From: Mucilaginibacter sp. OK283
GTDB taxonomy: Bacteria; Bacteroidota; Bacteroidia; Sphingobacteriales; Sphingobacteriaceae
Reading direction: 5' to 3'
DNA length: 64,000 nucleotides
NCBI RefSeq assembly: GCF_900110415.1
Contig: NZ_FODR01000009.1
Span: 62,001-126,000 of the forward strand
In this document: positions 52,001-58,616 of the stretch, in pieces
How positions within the stretch are numbered: the first letter of the stretch is position 1
Layout of the letters: each line of letters begins with the position of its first letter
Program-made: the position numbers and the translations under genes
Notes under the pieces: model-generated
What the model was told of the DNA's origin: nothing
Seen by the model: the letters and a program-made list of their open reading frames with translations, nothing else
Databases searched by the model: none

Positions 52001-52234
52001 CATATAAGTCATGCCCGGCACACCGTTAATGGCGCGTTCAAGCGGTGTAGCCACGGCCTTAGCGCAAACCTCGGCGTTCGCACCGGTATAGTTGGCGGTA
52101 ACGGTTACCGATGGGGGCACAATATCAGGGAACTGGGTAACCGGCAAAGTAATTAATGCCAGCACGCCCAGCAGGGTAATTATTAAAGATATCACAAGCG
52201 ACAGCACCGGTCGCTTTATAAATGTTTCGAACAT
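49070..52234 (-). CDS. RND-family multidrug efflux pump, HAE1 (AcrB-like)
   Basis: 1054 residues, full length. N-terminal 'MFETFIKRPVLSLVISLIITLLGVLALITLPVTQFPDIVPPSV' and 'VTANYTGANAEVCAKAVATPLE' are typical of HAE1 pumps. The proton-relay region in TM4 is 'LVLAIGIVVDNAIVVVEAV' with two acidic residues. The repeat of twelve TM helices and the porter domains ('VNVQGRVATIIDEMPEEV') are intact. It exports drugs or other amphiphiles in exchange for protons. The gene lies between the adaptor gene and the channel gene, with a 147-bp gap on the adaptor side filled by a heptad repeat. Confidence 0.97.
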   Translation of the reverse strand: MFETFIKRPVLSLVISLIITLLGVLALITLPVTQFPDIVPPSVTVTANYTGANAEVCAKAVATPLERAINGVPGMTYMTTVCSNDGLTVIQIYFNVGVDPDQAAVNVQGRVATIIDEMPEEVIKAGVTTEKEVNSMLMYLNIISEDPGMDEKFIYNFTDINVLQELKRIDGVGRAEIMGAKEYSMRVWLKPDRMMAYKVSTDDVIDAIRAQNVEAAPGKTGQSSDKSPQMLQYVLRYPGKFFEPKQYENIVIRAEEGGSVLKLKEIADVEFGSLTYSMVSNTDGKPSASIMIKQRPGSNARDVINNIKTRMAELKKSSFPAGMSFNVNYDVSRFLDASIHEVLRTLVEAFILVFIVVFIFLQDFRSTLIPALAVPVALIGSLFFMQLLGFSINLLTLFALVLAIGIVVDNAIVVVEAVHVKMTEEHMNAMDATIQAMKEISGAIVAITLVMSAVFVPVAFMSGPVGVFYRQFSLTLAISIVISGVNALTLTPALCAIMLKHNPVPKKKSLTQRFFTGFNKRYDGLQNKYSGFMTFLSPRKGITIALLMGFFVLTWGTSAILPTGFIPTEDQGMIYVNVTTPAGATVERTEQVLKEIASKTKSIKAIESVSTLSGYSLVNEIAGASYGMAMINLKPWDERKESLEDIIATLTAKTKNIGDASIQYFPPPTVPGFGNSSGFEIRVLDRSGQGDLQKAAKVTKDFVDALNASPEISGAFTSFDPNFPQYMISVDQQTAAQKGITVDKAMSTLQTLMGSFYASNFIRFGQMYKVMVQAAPEYRARPEDVLNLQVKNDRGEMVPFSTFVKMEKVFGPEQLTRYNMYTSAMVTGDAAKGFSSGDANAAIERIAKQKLPKGYTFEWSGMTREQILSGNQAIYIFIICLIFVYLLLAAQYESFLLPLPVILSLPTGIFGAFFFLKITGLENNIYAQVALVMLIGLLGKNAILIVEFAIQRQKEGLTIVKAAIEGAVSRLRPILMTSLAFIAGLIPLCIADGAGAMGNRSIGTAAAGGMLMGTIFGVILIPGLYVIFAGLAARKHKTPEEPLTEMHHEMEIVN

Positions 52235-52264
52235 AGCGAGTGAGGGTTTGTATACAATAAACTA

Positions 52265-52374
52265 AGTCTTGAGTTCTAAGTCTTAAGTTTTGAGTCAAAA
52301 AAGCCCATGGCCATAGTTTCAGGCTTAAAGCTTCGCGTATAAAACTTCAGGCCCGCTACTTAAGACTAAAGACT
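52265..52374. repeat. 7-nt periodic repeat, two inverted arms (AGTCTTA family)
   Basis: The left arm (52265-52299) is five heptads beginning AGT (AGTCTTG, AGTTCTA, AGTCTTA, AGTTTTG, AGTCAAA). The right arm (52354-52374) is CGCTACT, TAAGACT, AAAGACT, that is AGT-heptads on the other strand. The right arm is 7 nt from the adaptor's stop codon (52382-52384). The centre (52300-52353) has its own weaker dyad. It lies inside the efflux operon between adaptor and pump. Confidence 0.8.
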
Positions 52375-52381
52375 TGAAAAA

Positions 52382-53521
52382 CTACTTCATAGCAAGCAGC
52401 GAATCCCTGCTGAGTTTTCTTGGTTTAATGATCATTCCGTCGCGTACATTCTGGGTGCCCTCCAGCAGTATTTTGTCGCCGGGCTTTAAGCCATCTTTTA
52501 CGATATAGTAGTTAGAAAAACGGGTTTGCGGTACAAAAGCACGCATGTGCAGCTGGTTGTTTTTATCAACTAAATAAACATAGCTTTTATCCTGGATATC
52601 AAATACCGATTGTTGCGGCACCATAACCACGTTATCGGCCCTTGTTGATATAAATAGCTTGCCGGTGGCGCCATGCTTCAGAAGCTTTTGCGGGTTGGGA
52701 AAGCGAGCCCTGAAATTAATAGAACCGGTTTTTTGTTCAATTTCTGCTTCAACGGTTTCAATATCGCCCTCGTACGGAAAATCGAGGCCATCGGCCAGTA
52801 CCAGCCGCACCTTGTCGCTTGTTTTGCCGGGTGCGGTTTTGCGTTTACGAACGTATTGCAGGTATTCATTTTCGGGGAAGCTGAAGTACGCGTACATCGA
52901 GCTGATATCAGACAGGCTGGTGAGCAGCGTGCCCTCATCAATCAAACTGCCCGACTTAAGGGGGATCCTATCCACAATGCCATCAAACGGTGCATGGATG
53001 TAGGTATAGGCCAGCTGGTCTTCGGCGCTTTGCACCATGGAGCGGGCCTCTTCAATGGTTGCCTTATCGGCGCTCAGCTTTGATTCGGCTACGTCCAGTT
53101 CCGATTTGGAGATCACTTTTTTATCAACCAGCATTTTAACACGGTCAACCTCCAGGGCGGTTGCCTTGGCGGCAGCAACAGCATTACTTAAGGTTGCTTT
53201 GGCCTTGGTGAGGTTTACCTTAAACTCCTGGTCGTTGAGTTTAAAAAGCAGCTGGCCTTTTTGTACCGACGCGCCTTCGTCGATAAAAACTTTTTCTAAA
53301 AAACCACGAACGCGCGAACGGATATCAATGTTTTTTAATGCCTGGATATCGGCAACATAAGGCTTTTGGATAACCGTATCGCGCGTGGTTAAGATAAGTA
53401 TAGGTAATTGTAGGGTGTCGGTGGCATCGTCTTGCGTGGTTTGTGCTTTTGAGGAGCACCCCGTGACGTATATCGCTGTTATGATTGCCAGCAAAGGCAG
53501 TATTGCTTTAAATGTTTTCAT
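52382..53521 (-). CDS. RND efflux periplasmic adaptor (membrane fusion protein)
   Basis: 379 residues, lipoprotein with 'YVTGC' lipobox. MFP order is visible: beta-barrel start ('VADIQALKNIDIRSRVRGFLEKVFIDEGASVQKGQLLFKLND'), alpha-hairpin (about 100-160, 'AAKATALEVDRVKMLVDKKVISKSELDVAESKLSADKATIEEA'), return lipoyl strand ('YTYIHAPFDGIVDRIPLKSGSLIDEGTLLTSLSD') and membrane-proximal domain. It connects the pump to the outer-membrane channel. It is the first gene of the adaptor-pump-channel operon. Confidence 0.96.
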   Translation of the reverse strand: MKTFKAILPLLAIITAIYVTGCSSKAQTTQDDATDTLQLPILILTTRDTVIQKPYVADIQALKNIDIRSRVRGFLEKVFIDEGASVQKGQLLFKLNDQEFKVNLTKAKATLSNAVAAAKATALEVDRVKMLVDKKVISKSELDVAESKLSADKATIEEARSMVQSAEDQLAYTYIHAPFDGIVDRIPLKSGSLIDEGTLLTSLSDISSMYAYFSFPENEYLQYVRKRKTAPGKTSDKVRLVLADGLDFPYEGDIETVEAEIEQKTGSINFRARFPNPQKLLKHGATGKLFISTRADNVVMVPQQSVFDIQDKSYVYLVDKNNQLHMRAFVPQTRFSNYYIVKDGLKPGDKILLEGTQNVRDGMIIKPRKLSRDSLLAMK

Positions 53522-53640
53522 TTTAAGATTGCTTTATAAGCATAGTGGTAACACTCACGTACCAAAATGGCTATGTTATTAATTCTTTAAATAGAGGTTA
53601 TCATGCACCGGGGTAGGTGCATCGCATCAGAAAAAAAAGA

Positions 53641-54036
53641 TCAGAAGGGACTTAGCCGGAACAGGAAGCTATAATATGCCGGAAGAAAGGCTTCCCTGAC
53701 AATATTTTGCTTAGGTTCCAGCTTTATTAAGCTTGCAACTATGCCCGGCAACAATTGATTGGCCGGCTGTAAAATTGCCGAATAGTTGGTACGGATATGC
53801 ACAAACCTTACGTAAACGCAGGCACGATTGTTTTGGTTGCTGCCGGATTCCGAAGTGTCGTCGCTTACTTCCTGTTGCTGGGCAATGTTAATAAGGTTGT
53901 GGTGCAGCCTGGAGATATCGTCGGCTGTTGAACCCCATCGGTTATAATGTTTTAAAATTGTATCCGCATTGGCAGACGCAGCTATAGAAAGCTGGAAAAA
54001 AAATAATACGAAGAATATTTTTTTTATGAGTGCCAT
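53641..54036 (-). CDS. Small secreted hypothetical protein
   Basis: 131 residues with a clear signal peptide ('KKIFFVLFFFQLSIAASANA'). The mature part has 'HYNRWGSTADDISRLHHNLINIAQQQEV' and a Cys-containing strand 'NRACVYVRFVHI'. No family is recognised. It is codirectional with and 119 nt upstream of the efflux operon, so it may be a co-transcribed periplasmic accessory protein, but this is only context. No lipobox. Confidence 0.55.
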   Translation of the reverse strand: MALIKKIFFVLFFFQLSIAASANADTILKHYNRWGSTADDISRLHHNLINIAQQQEVSDDTSESGSNQNNRACVYVRFVHIRTNYSAILQPANQLLPGIVASLIKLEPKQNIVREAFLPAYYSFLFRLSPF

Positions 54037-54451
54037 TATTGCGAATTTAACACATAATTATTCTTTTTTCAAATGATTTTGTATTTTATTTGCTGTAAAA
54101 TGAATTTATTTTTAATTTTTTGGCTTGATTGTTAGGAATTTATCTTTTTCACTACGCTGAAGTGTATTTTTAACACTCCCTGTGTCGATACGCCAGGTTA
54201 ATTCACAGTAGCGTAGCCCATTATGGAGTAGCATATTTATATAATTGTAATAAATGCTGAAATAGGTAGCCCCCACGAGGCATAAGAGAATTTAGATAAA
54301 TATCTGTAGAACCAAACTTCAAATGCATCTCTTGCCCCGACTTGCTTTTCTTTCTGCATCAAGTTTTTGAAGTAATTTCCCTGATTGTATATATTACCGT
54401 AGCAGTCTTAATGTGCATAATTTCTTATATTTGAAAATAAACCATTGGGAC
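54037..54451. other. Intergenic region with a gene remnant, before the toxin-antitoxin pair
   Basis: This 415-bp AT-rich gap contains a protein-like frame on the minus strand (54237-54407, listed separately) and the upstream region of the antitoxin gene. No other feature is supported. Confidence 0.4.
54237..54407 (-). pseudogene. Possible gene remnant (about 56 codons)
   Basis: On the minus strand, 56 codons open between stops read as natural-looking protein: '...GNYFKNLMQKEKQVGARDAF' then 'EVWFYRYLSKFSYASWGLP' and a hydrophobic tail. An ATG exists at 54359 (40 codons). Unlike shadows of real genes it does not overlap another coding region. I cannot assign a family. It may be the end of a gene lost when the toxin-antitoxin pair or a repeat was inserted, or chance. 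Confidence 0.25.
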
Positions 54452-54682
54452 ATGACAAGACAGGCAATCATCGAGCGCACAGTTAAAGCAATTAACCAAC
54501 TGCCCGAGGACAAAGCAGAAGAAATTTCTGACTTTGCAGACTTTGTAAGTAAACGTTACGAGGAACACCAATTAACTCACGGCATACAAAAACTTGCCGC
54601 CGACAGTAACACTTTTGATTTTTTAAATAACGAGGAAGAACTATATTCTGTAGTAGATTTAAAAGAGGTTTACAATGGCTAA
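54452..54682 (+). CDS. Antitoxin of a MazF/PemK-type module (DUF2281-like)
   Basis: 76 residues from the ATG at 54452; the frame is open to 54413. The sequence 'ERTVKAINQLPEDKAEEISDFADFVSKRYEE' is a typical antitoxin helix pair of the DUF2281/DUF2281-like kind, where 'LPxxxxxEVxDFxxFL' is characteristic. The C-terminal acidic tail ('NNEEELYSVVDLKEVYNG') would bind and block the toxin. It overlaps the toxin gene by 8 nt, the classical arrangement, and likely autoregulates. Its promoter is not evident. Confidence 0.8.
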   Translation: MTRQAIIERTVKAINQLPEDKAEEISDFADFVSKRYEEHQLTHGIQKLAADSNTFDFLNNEEELYSVVDLKEVYNG

Positions 54683-54995
54683 AGATGACATTGTGCTTAT
54701 TACCTTTCCTTTTACAAACCTTAGCGGCAGTAAATTAAGGCCTGCTGTGGTACTCGCTAACACCAACCTTGATCTAACCGTTTGCTTTATTACAACGCAA
54801 ACCGGCTGGCAGGAACCGACCGACACCGTGATGATGCCACATCCATCTAATGGATTAAGGAAGCAATCTCTTATCAGGACAAGCAAAATTGCTACCCTTG
54901 ACAGGTCGTTAGCAAAGGGGCTCTTAGGCAGACTTTCGGCGAATGAACTTACTGATATGGATAGTAAGCTTAAAATTCTATTTCAGTTACCCTGA
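54675..54995 (+). CDS. MazF/PemK-family mRNA interferase toxin
   Basis: 106 residues. Starts 'DIVLITFPFTNLSGSKLRPAVVL', the hallmark of the MazF/PemK SH3-like fold, with the later 'QSLIRTSKIATLDRSLAKGLLGRLS' matching the conserved S(x)ir..ki.t.d...l....g.ls block. It would cut mRNA at specific sequences. Length is normal and no frameshift is visible, so the module looks intact. Confidence 0.9.
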   Translation: MAKDDIVLITFPFTNLSGSKLRPAVVLANTNLDLTVCFITTQTGWQEPTDTVMMPHPSNGLRKQSLIRTSKIATLDRSLAKGLLGRLSANELTDMDSKLKILFQLP

Positions 54996-55094
54996 TAAGT
55001 GCTGACAAATGTGCCATCAAGTGTATTTATATAACAAGCAGTTTGGTGGCTTTTTGTATAAATTCCCTATTTTAGGCACACAAATACCATCAGT

Positions 55095-55613
55095 ATGCAA
55101 AACCCCCGTTTTAAAGCTACAAGGCTTATAGTTTTAATTGTGCTTGCAGGCGCTATCGGCAACAATGTATCAGCACAAACCAAACCCACAGCTACAACAG
55201 CAAAACCTGAAGCTGCCGTGAAAACGCCAACAGCAGCAGGAATTATAGCGCCAACAACTCTTATAGAAAAGTTTTTCAGGAGTTACGATAAAGAGAGCAC
55301 CACAAAAGCGATGATTGATATATTTAAAACCAATCCGCTTATAGATTCAAATAGCCTGGTTAAGCTTATTTCAAAAATAGATACTACCCGAAGCCTTATC
55401 GGCGCTTATACCGGTAAAGATCTTATCGTTCAGCGTAAAGCATCCAATAGCCTGGTATTATACAGTTACCTGGTAAAACATCAAAACCAACCGCTGCGGT
55501 TTACATTTATGTTTTACAAGCCTAAAAACGAATGGGTAATTTATCGCCTGTATTTTGACGATTCGGTAAGCAGTGAGTTGGAGCAATCGGCAAAAATTAC
55601 AGCGAAACCGTAG
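55095..55613 (+). CDS. Secreted hypothetical protein with Thr/Ala/Pro-rich linker
   Basis: 172 residues: signal peptide ('LIVLIVLAGAIGNNVSAQ'), a low-complexity linker (TKPTATTAKPEAAVKTPTAA), then a compact domain ('LIEKFFRSYDKESTTKAMIDIFKTN', 'QNQPLRFTFMFYKPKNEWVIYRLYFDDSV'). The final strand pattern resembles small NTF2/DUF4783-type domains but is not a firm match. Probably periplasmic. Its stop codon touches the 7-nt repeat at 55615-55679. Confidence 0.6.
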   Translation: MQNPRFKATRLIVLIVLAGAIGNNVSAQTKPTATTAKPEAAVKTPTAAGIIAPTTLIEKFFRSYDKESTTKAMIDIFKTNPLIDSNSLVKLISKIDTTRSLIGAYTGKDLIVQRKASNSLVLYSYLVKHQNQPLRFTFMFYKPKNEWVIYRLYFDDSVSSELEQSAKITAKP

Positions 55614-55614
55614 A

Positions 55615-55679
55615 AGCTTAAAGCAAAAAGCACAAGGCCGAAAGCTATTTGGCAAAACGGTAGCTTTCTGCTAATCGCT
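55615..55679. repeat. 7-nt periodic repeat, two inverted arms (AGCnnnn family)
   Basis: The left arm is five heptads, mostly AGC plus four (AGCTTAA, AGCAAAA, AGCACAA). The right arm read on the other strand is AGCGATT, AGCAGAA, AGCTACC. It begins next to the stop of the + strand gene (55611-55613) and covers the stop and last residues (YSD) of the convergent molybdoenzyme gene. Confidence 0.8.
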
Positions 55680-56366
55680 ATACCTGTCGTTTCGCCAGGG
55701 ATAGGCCGTGTTTGAATAGCCGCGGTCCTCCCAGAAACCTAATTTGTTTTCGGTTAAAAACTCAATCCGTTTTATCCACTTTGAACCTTTCCAGGCATAA
55801 AGCTGGGGTGTAATCATGCGTACCGGGCCGCCGTGTTCTATCGGCAAGGGCTGGCCCTCAAAAGTATGCACCAATAAAACATCGGGTTTAAGGGCTTCTT
55901 CTAAAGATATATTTGTGCTATACGTATCGTACCCGTAGCACATGATATGCGTGGCGTTTTCTTTGGGGTGCACCAATGCCGCAATATCAAGCAGGCTTAC
56001 ACCCTTCCATGGCATATTTAATTTGGACCAGGTGGTTACACAATGAAAATCGGAGGTGTCTTTGGTTTGGGGTAAATCTAAAAACTGTTTCCAGGTAAGC
56101 TTAACCGGGTTGTCAACGGCGCCATCAATAGTCAGCCTCCATTTTTCGGTTGGTATATTGGGTTGGTACCCCAAATCAAGCACAGGCCATTTAACAGTAA
56201 CCGTTTGACCTATGGGGATAGTCGGCATGCCATGCCTGTTTGGTGCACCGGTACCGCGGGGTTTGTCGTCGGCTACCGATGGCGTAAGCCTAATCTTTTC
56301 CTCAAACCGGGCTTTAAGTTTCATGCGGGCCTCAATAATACGATCGAGTTTTTCTGGTTCGTCCAT
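55671..56366 (-). CDS. Sulfite-oxidase-like molybdopterin oxidoreductase
   Basis: 231 residues from the ATG at 56366; the frame is open to 56435 but the added part is unrelated. The SUOX-type Moco domain is marked by 'WRLTIDGAVDNPVKLTWKQFLDLP', the Mo-ligand Cys in 'FHCVTTWSKLNMPWKGV' (about residue 109), 'MCYGYDTYSTNISLEEALKPDVLL', 'LPIEHGGPVRMITPQLYAWKGSKWI' and 'ENKLGFWEDRGYSNTA YPW'. No Tat signal is seen, so it is cytoplasmic or uses another start. Substrate unknown; relatives reduce sulfoxides or oxidise sulfite. Its last residues and stop lie in a repeat arm. Confidence 0.88.
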   Translation of the reverse strand: MDEPEKLDRIIEARMKLKARFEEKIRLTPSVADDKPRGTGAPNRHGMPTIPIGQTVTVKWPVLDLGYQPNIPTEKWRLTIDGAVDNPVKLTWKQFLDLPQTKDTSDFHCVTTWSKLNMPWKGVSLLDIAALVHPKENATHIMCYGYDTYSTNISLEEALKPDVLLVHTFEGQPLPIEHGGPVRMITPQLYAWKGSKWIKRIEFLTENKLGFWEDRGYSNTAYPWRNDRYSD

Positions 56367-56411
56367 AGTTGTAGTGTTTACTAAAGATAGTGAAAACCCT
56401 AAAAGGTTCCG

Positions 56412-56451
56412 CAAAAAAAGAAAGGCCTTTAGCATATTGCTAAAAGCCTTT
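56412..56451 (-). terminator. Intrinsic terminator downstream of prfA
   Basis: On the minus strand AAAGGCTTTTAGCA pairs with TGCTAAAGGCCTTT (one mismatch) and is followed by CTTTTTTTGC. It lies about 50 nt after the prfA stop and before the molybdoenzyme gene. Confidence 0.8.
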
Positions 56452-56470
56452 TGATATGATTTAAAGCAAA

Positions 56471-56505
56471 CCTTTTGCCTTTGACCTTTCTCCTTTAACT
56501 TTAAA
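56471..56505 (-). repeat. 7-nt periodic repeat, single arm (CCTTTnn family) over the prfA stop
   Basis: Five heptads (CCTTTTG, CCTTTGA, CCTTTCT, CCTTTAA, CTTTAAA) end inside the prfA stop codon at 56501-56503. No inverted partner is present; the nearby hairpin at 56412-56451 is of a different sequence. Confidence 0.75.
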
Positions 56506-57574
56506 CTACGGTTCCTTCTTTCAGTTTCTCGGCATTTTCTGCAAACTGTAAAGCTTCCATTATCTCCTGTAAGTCGCCGTTTAATACGCCGGGCAGGTTG
56601 TATATGGTAAGCCCGATGCGGTGTTCTGTTAAGCGGCCCTGCGGGTAGTTGTAGGTACGTACCTTGGCCGACCTGTCGCCGGTTGATACCATGGTTTTGC
56701 GCTTTTTGGATGTTTCTTCCAGGTGCTTTTGCAGCTCCATTTCGTACACGCGTGAGCGTAACACCTGTAATGCTTTATCGTAGTTTTTTAATTGCGATTT
56801 TTGGTCCTGGCACTGCGCCACAATACCGGTAGGCAAGTGGGTTAGCCTTACGGCCGAGTAAGTAGTATTTACCGATTGACCACCCGGGCCCGATGCGCAG
56901 AATAAATCCTTGCGGATATCACTAACCTGCAGGTCGATATCAAACTCATCAACTTCGGGCAATACCACAACCGATGCGGCCGAAGTATGTACACGGCCCT
57001 GGGTTTCAGTATCAGGAACGCGCTGAACGCGGTGTACTCCCGATTCATATTTTAAGGTGCCGTAAGCGTCTTCGGCTATTACGTTAAATACAATTTCCTT
57101 ATAGCCGCCGCTGGTGCCTTCGGTATAATCAACCAGCTCGGTTTTCCAGCCGCGTTTTTCGCAATAGCGCATATACATGCGGTAAAGGTCGCCGGCAAAT
57201 AAAGCGGCTTCGTCGCCACCGGTACCACCCCGAATTTCAACCATCGCGTTTTTACTATCTTCCGGATCTTTAGGGATCAGCATCAGGCGGATGGATTCTT
57301 CCATCTCTTCCTGTTTGCCCAATAACTCATCCAGTTCCATTTTGGCCATTTCACGAAACTCTTCGTCTTTTTCGGTAGCCAGGATCTCTTTATTGCTATC
57401 AATATTGCTCATAATGTTGCGGTATATGTTATACTCATCAACAATTTTAGCAAGGTCTTTATATTCTTTATTCAGCTGGGCATAGCGTTTCATGTCCTGC
57501 ATTACTTCAGGATTGCTTAATTCGCCTTCAACGGTTTTCCAGCGTTGAAATATCAGTTCTAATTTCTCTAACAT
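56501..57574 (-). CDS. prfA: Peptide chain release factor 1
   Basis: 357 residues from the ATG at 57574 ('MLEKLELIFQRW'), the usual RF1 start; an ATG at 57589 would add five residues. Stop-codon recognition uses the P-x-T tripeptide, here in 'QRVPDTETQGRVHTSAAS'. The catalytic GGQ loop is 'CASGPGGQSVNTTYSAVRLTH' and the Gln is methylated in other bacteria. The acidic helix-rich N-terminal domain is intact. It terminates translation at UAA and UAG. It is a single gene with its own terminator. Confidence 0.97.
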   Translation of the reverse strand: MLEKLELIFQRWKTVEGELSNPEVMQDMKRYAQLNKEYKDLAKIVDEYNIYRNIMSNIDSNKEILATEKDEEFREMAKMELDELLGKQEEMEESIRLMLIPKDPEDSKNAMVEIRGGTGGDEAALFAGDLYRMYMRYCEKRGWKTELVDYTEGTSGGYKEIVFNVIAEDAYGTLKYESGVHRVQRVPDTETQGRVHTSAASVVVLPEVDEFDIDLQVSDIRKDLFCASGPGGQSVNTTYSAVRLTHLPTGIVAQCQDQKSQLKNYDKALQVLRSRVYEMELQKHLEETSKKRKTMVSTGDRSAKVRTYNYPQGRLTEHRIGLTIYNLPGVLNGDLQEIMEALQFAENAEKLKEGTVV

Positions 57575-57807
57575 ATTCGGTGTATTCAAAAGCTAATCAA
57601 AGCAGCTGTGCTTGATGATGGTCCGGCTACAAAAGGCGTTACGTTTCGGTCGGTTTACAGGCTTGCTTCAAAAAACGCACAAAAATACGTATTTTCGGGG
57701 ATATATTATTTCAGCGGATTGTAAGTTGTTTTGGCCGCTATTTATGTAACTTTAATTTAAAACCTAATGAGCGTTAATACTGTTATTCAATAAAAACCAG
57801 CCACATT

Positions 57808-58029
57808 ATGCCACTTCCAGAAAACCCCAATCTTGACGATAACCAGGACGAAAAAGATCCAGGCAACGAATACGAACAAAATGAAGGCCAGGACACCGGT
57901 AACGAACGTTTAGATACTGACGTTGCAGATATTGCCGCTTTAGAAGCCGCCACCCGTGCATCCGAATCGGCATTTACCTTAAATGTAGAAGATGGCTTAA
58001 CGCCCGACGTTGATGAGGACGAAGATTAA
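57808..58029 (+). CDS. Small acidic hypothetical protein
   Basis: 73 residues, very rich in Asp, Glu and Asn, with no hydrophobic helix. The composition ('DDNQDEKDPGNEYEQNEGQD', tail 'GLTPDVDEDED') suggests a disordered protein. I recognise no family, but the start context and clean ATG support a real gene. It is divergent from prfA and is followed by a 42-nt tandem duplication at its stop. Confidence 0.55.
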   Translation: MPLPENPNLDDNQDEKDPGNEYEQNEGQDTGNERLDTDVADIAALEAATRASESAFTLNVEDGLTPDVDEDED

Positions 58030-58030
58030 A

Positions 58031-58107
58031 CACGAATATTTGCAGGGCTTTTAGCAATTGTATTTCAGTTCACACGAATACTTGCAGGGTGTTTAGCAAT
58101 TGTATCG
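58031..58107. repeat. Imperfect direct duplication, period 42
   Basis: CACGAATATTTGCAGGG at 58031 recurs as CACGAATACTTGCAGGG at 58073, and both are followed by TTTAGCAATTGTAT. It begins one base after the stop codon at 58027-58029. Related words (TTCGTGAAATTAGTGT) occur at 58137 and 58200, just upstream of the next gene. Confidence 0.7.
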
Positions 58108-58218
58108 AAATTTACGAATTTTGATTAGGCGCTGTTTGTGAAATTAGTGTCCTTATAATTTTAAATCACCAGGTTGGTATTCGTGCTATTTCGAAACATT
58201 CGTGAAATTAGTGTTTAT

Positions 58219-58563
58219 ATGAAAAAACTGATATTAACCGCTTTAATGGCAACTGCGTTAGCAGGCACGTTAAAAGCGCAAAATAAATTCAACGCTGCTG
58301 ACTTTAAGGCCGGCCTGGGCAAAACCGGCACGTTGTGTGATACCGTTTACTCGCTCAAAATAGTAAGCGATACACTTACCCTGCTTAACATGGGCGGTAT
58401 CTATCCGCATCAAAAATACACCATCGCTATAAAGGGTAATAAGGTGACCTTAGACCTCCCTAATATTAAACGCAAAGCGATTTGTGTTACCGGCGTTTTC
58501 GAAATGTTTAAAGATCAACCCGAAGTAGTAGTTAGCCGCGCGGAACAATTTGAAGTGCATTAG
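58219..58563 (+). CDS. Small secreted protein, possible OB-fold
   Basis: 114 residues from the ATG at 58219, which gives a signal peptide ('KKLILTALMATALAGTLKAQ'); the frame is open to 58174. The domain has 'LCDTVYSLKIVSDTLTLLNMGG', 'YTIAIKGNKV' and 'AICVTGVFEMFKDQPEVVVSRAEQFEV'. This last strand pair is like those of OB-fold proteins that bind nucleic acid or sugar, but this is inference. Periplasmic. It converges with the AraC gene. Confidence 0.6.
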   Translation: MKKLILTALMATALAGTLKAQNKFNAADFKAGLGKTGTLCDTVYSLKIVSDTLTLLNMGGIYPHQKYTIAIKGNKVTLDLPNIKRKAICVTGVFEMFKDQPEVVVSRAEQFEVH

Positions 58564-58566
58564 TGC

Positions 58567-58594
58567 AAGAATCAAGAGATTAGAATCAAGAGTT
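58567..58594 (+). repeat. 7-nt periodic repeat, single arm (AAGAATC family)
   Basis: Four heptads (AAGAATC, AAGAGAT, TAGAATC, AAGAGTT) begin 3 nt after the stop codon at 58561-58563. The same word family occurs on the opposite strand at 60143-60177. Confidence 0.7.
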
Positions 58595-58616
58595 AAAAAA
58601 AAGCATGCGGGAAAAA

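Noticed and set aside
53603..53622. ATGCACC/GGTGCAT hairpin upstream of the efflux adaptor
   Set aside because: A 7-bp stem without a U-tract or promoter relation; too weak to call a terminator or operator.
55002..55014. CTGACAAATGTGC resembles the candidate HTCS site
   Set aside because: It matches 11 of 13 positions but breaks the GTTG half, and it lies between a toxin gene and an unrelated hypothetical gene; taken as a chance near match and as a caution about motif specificity.
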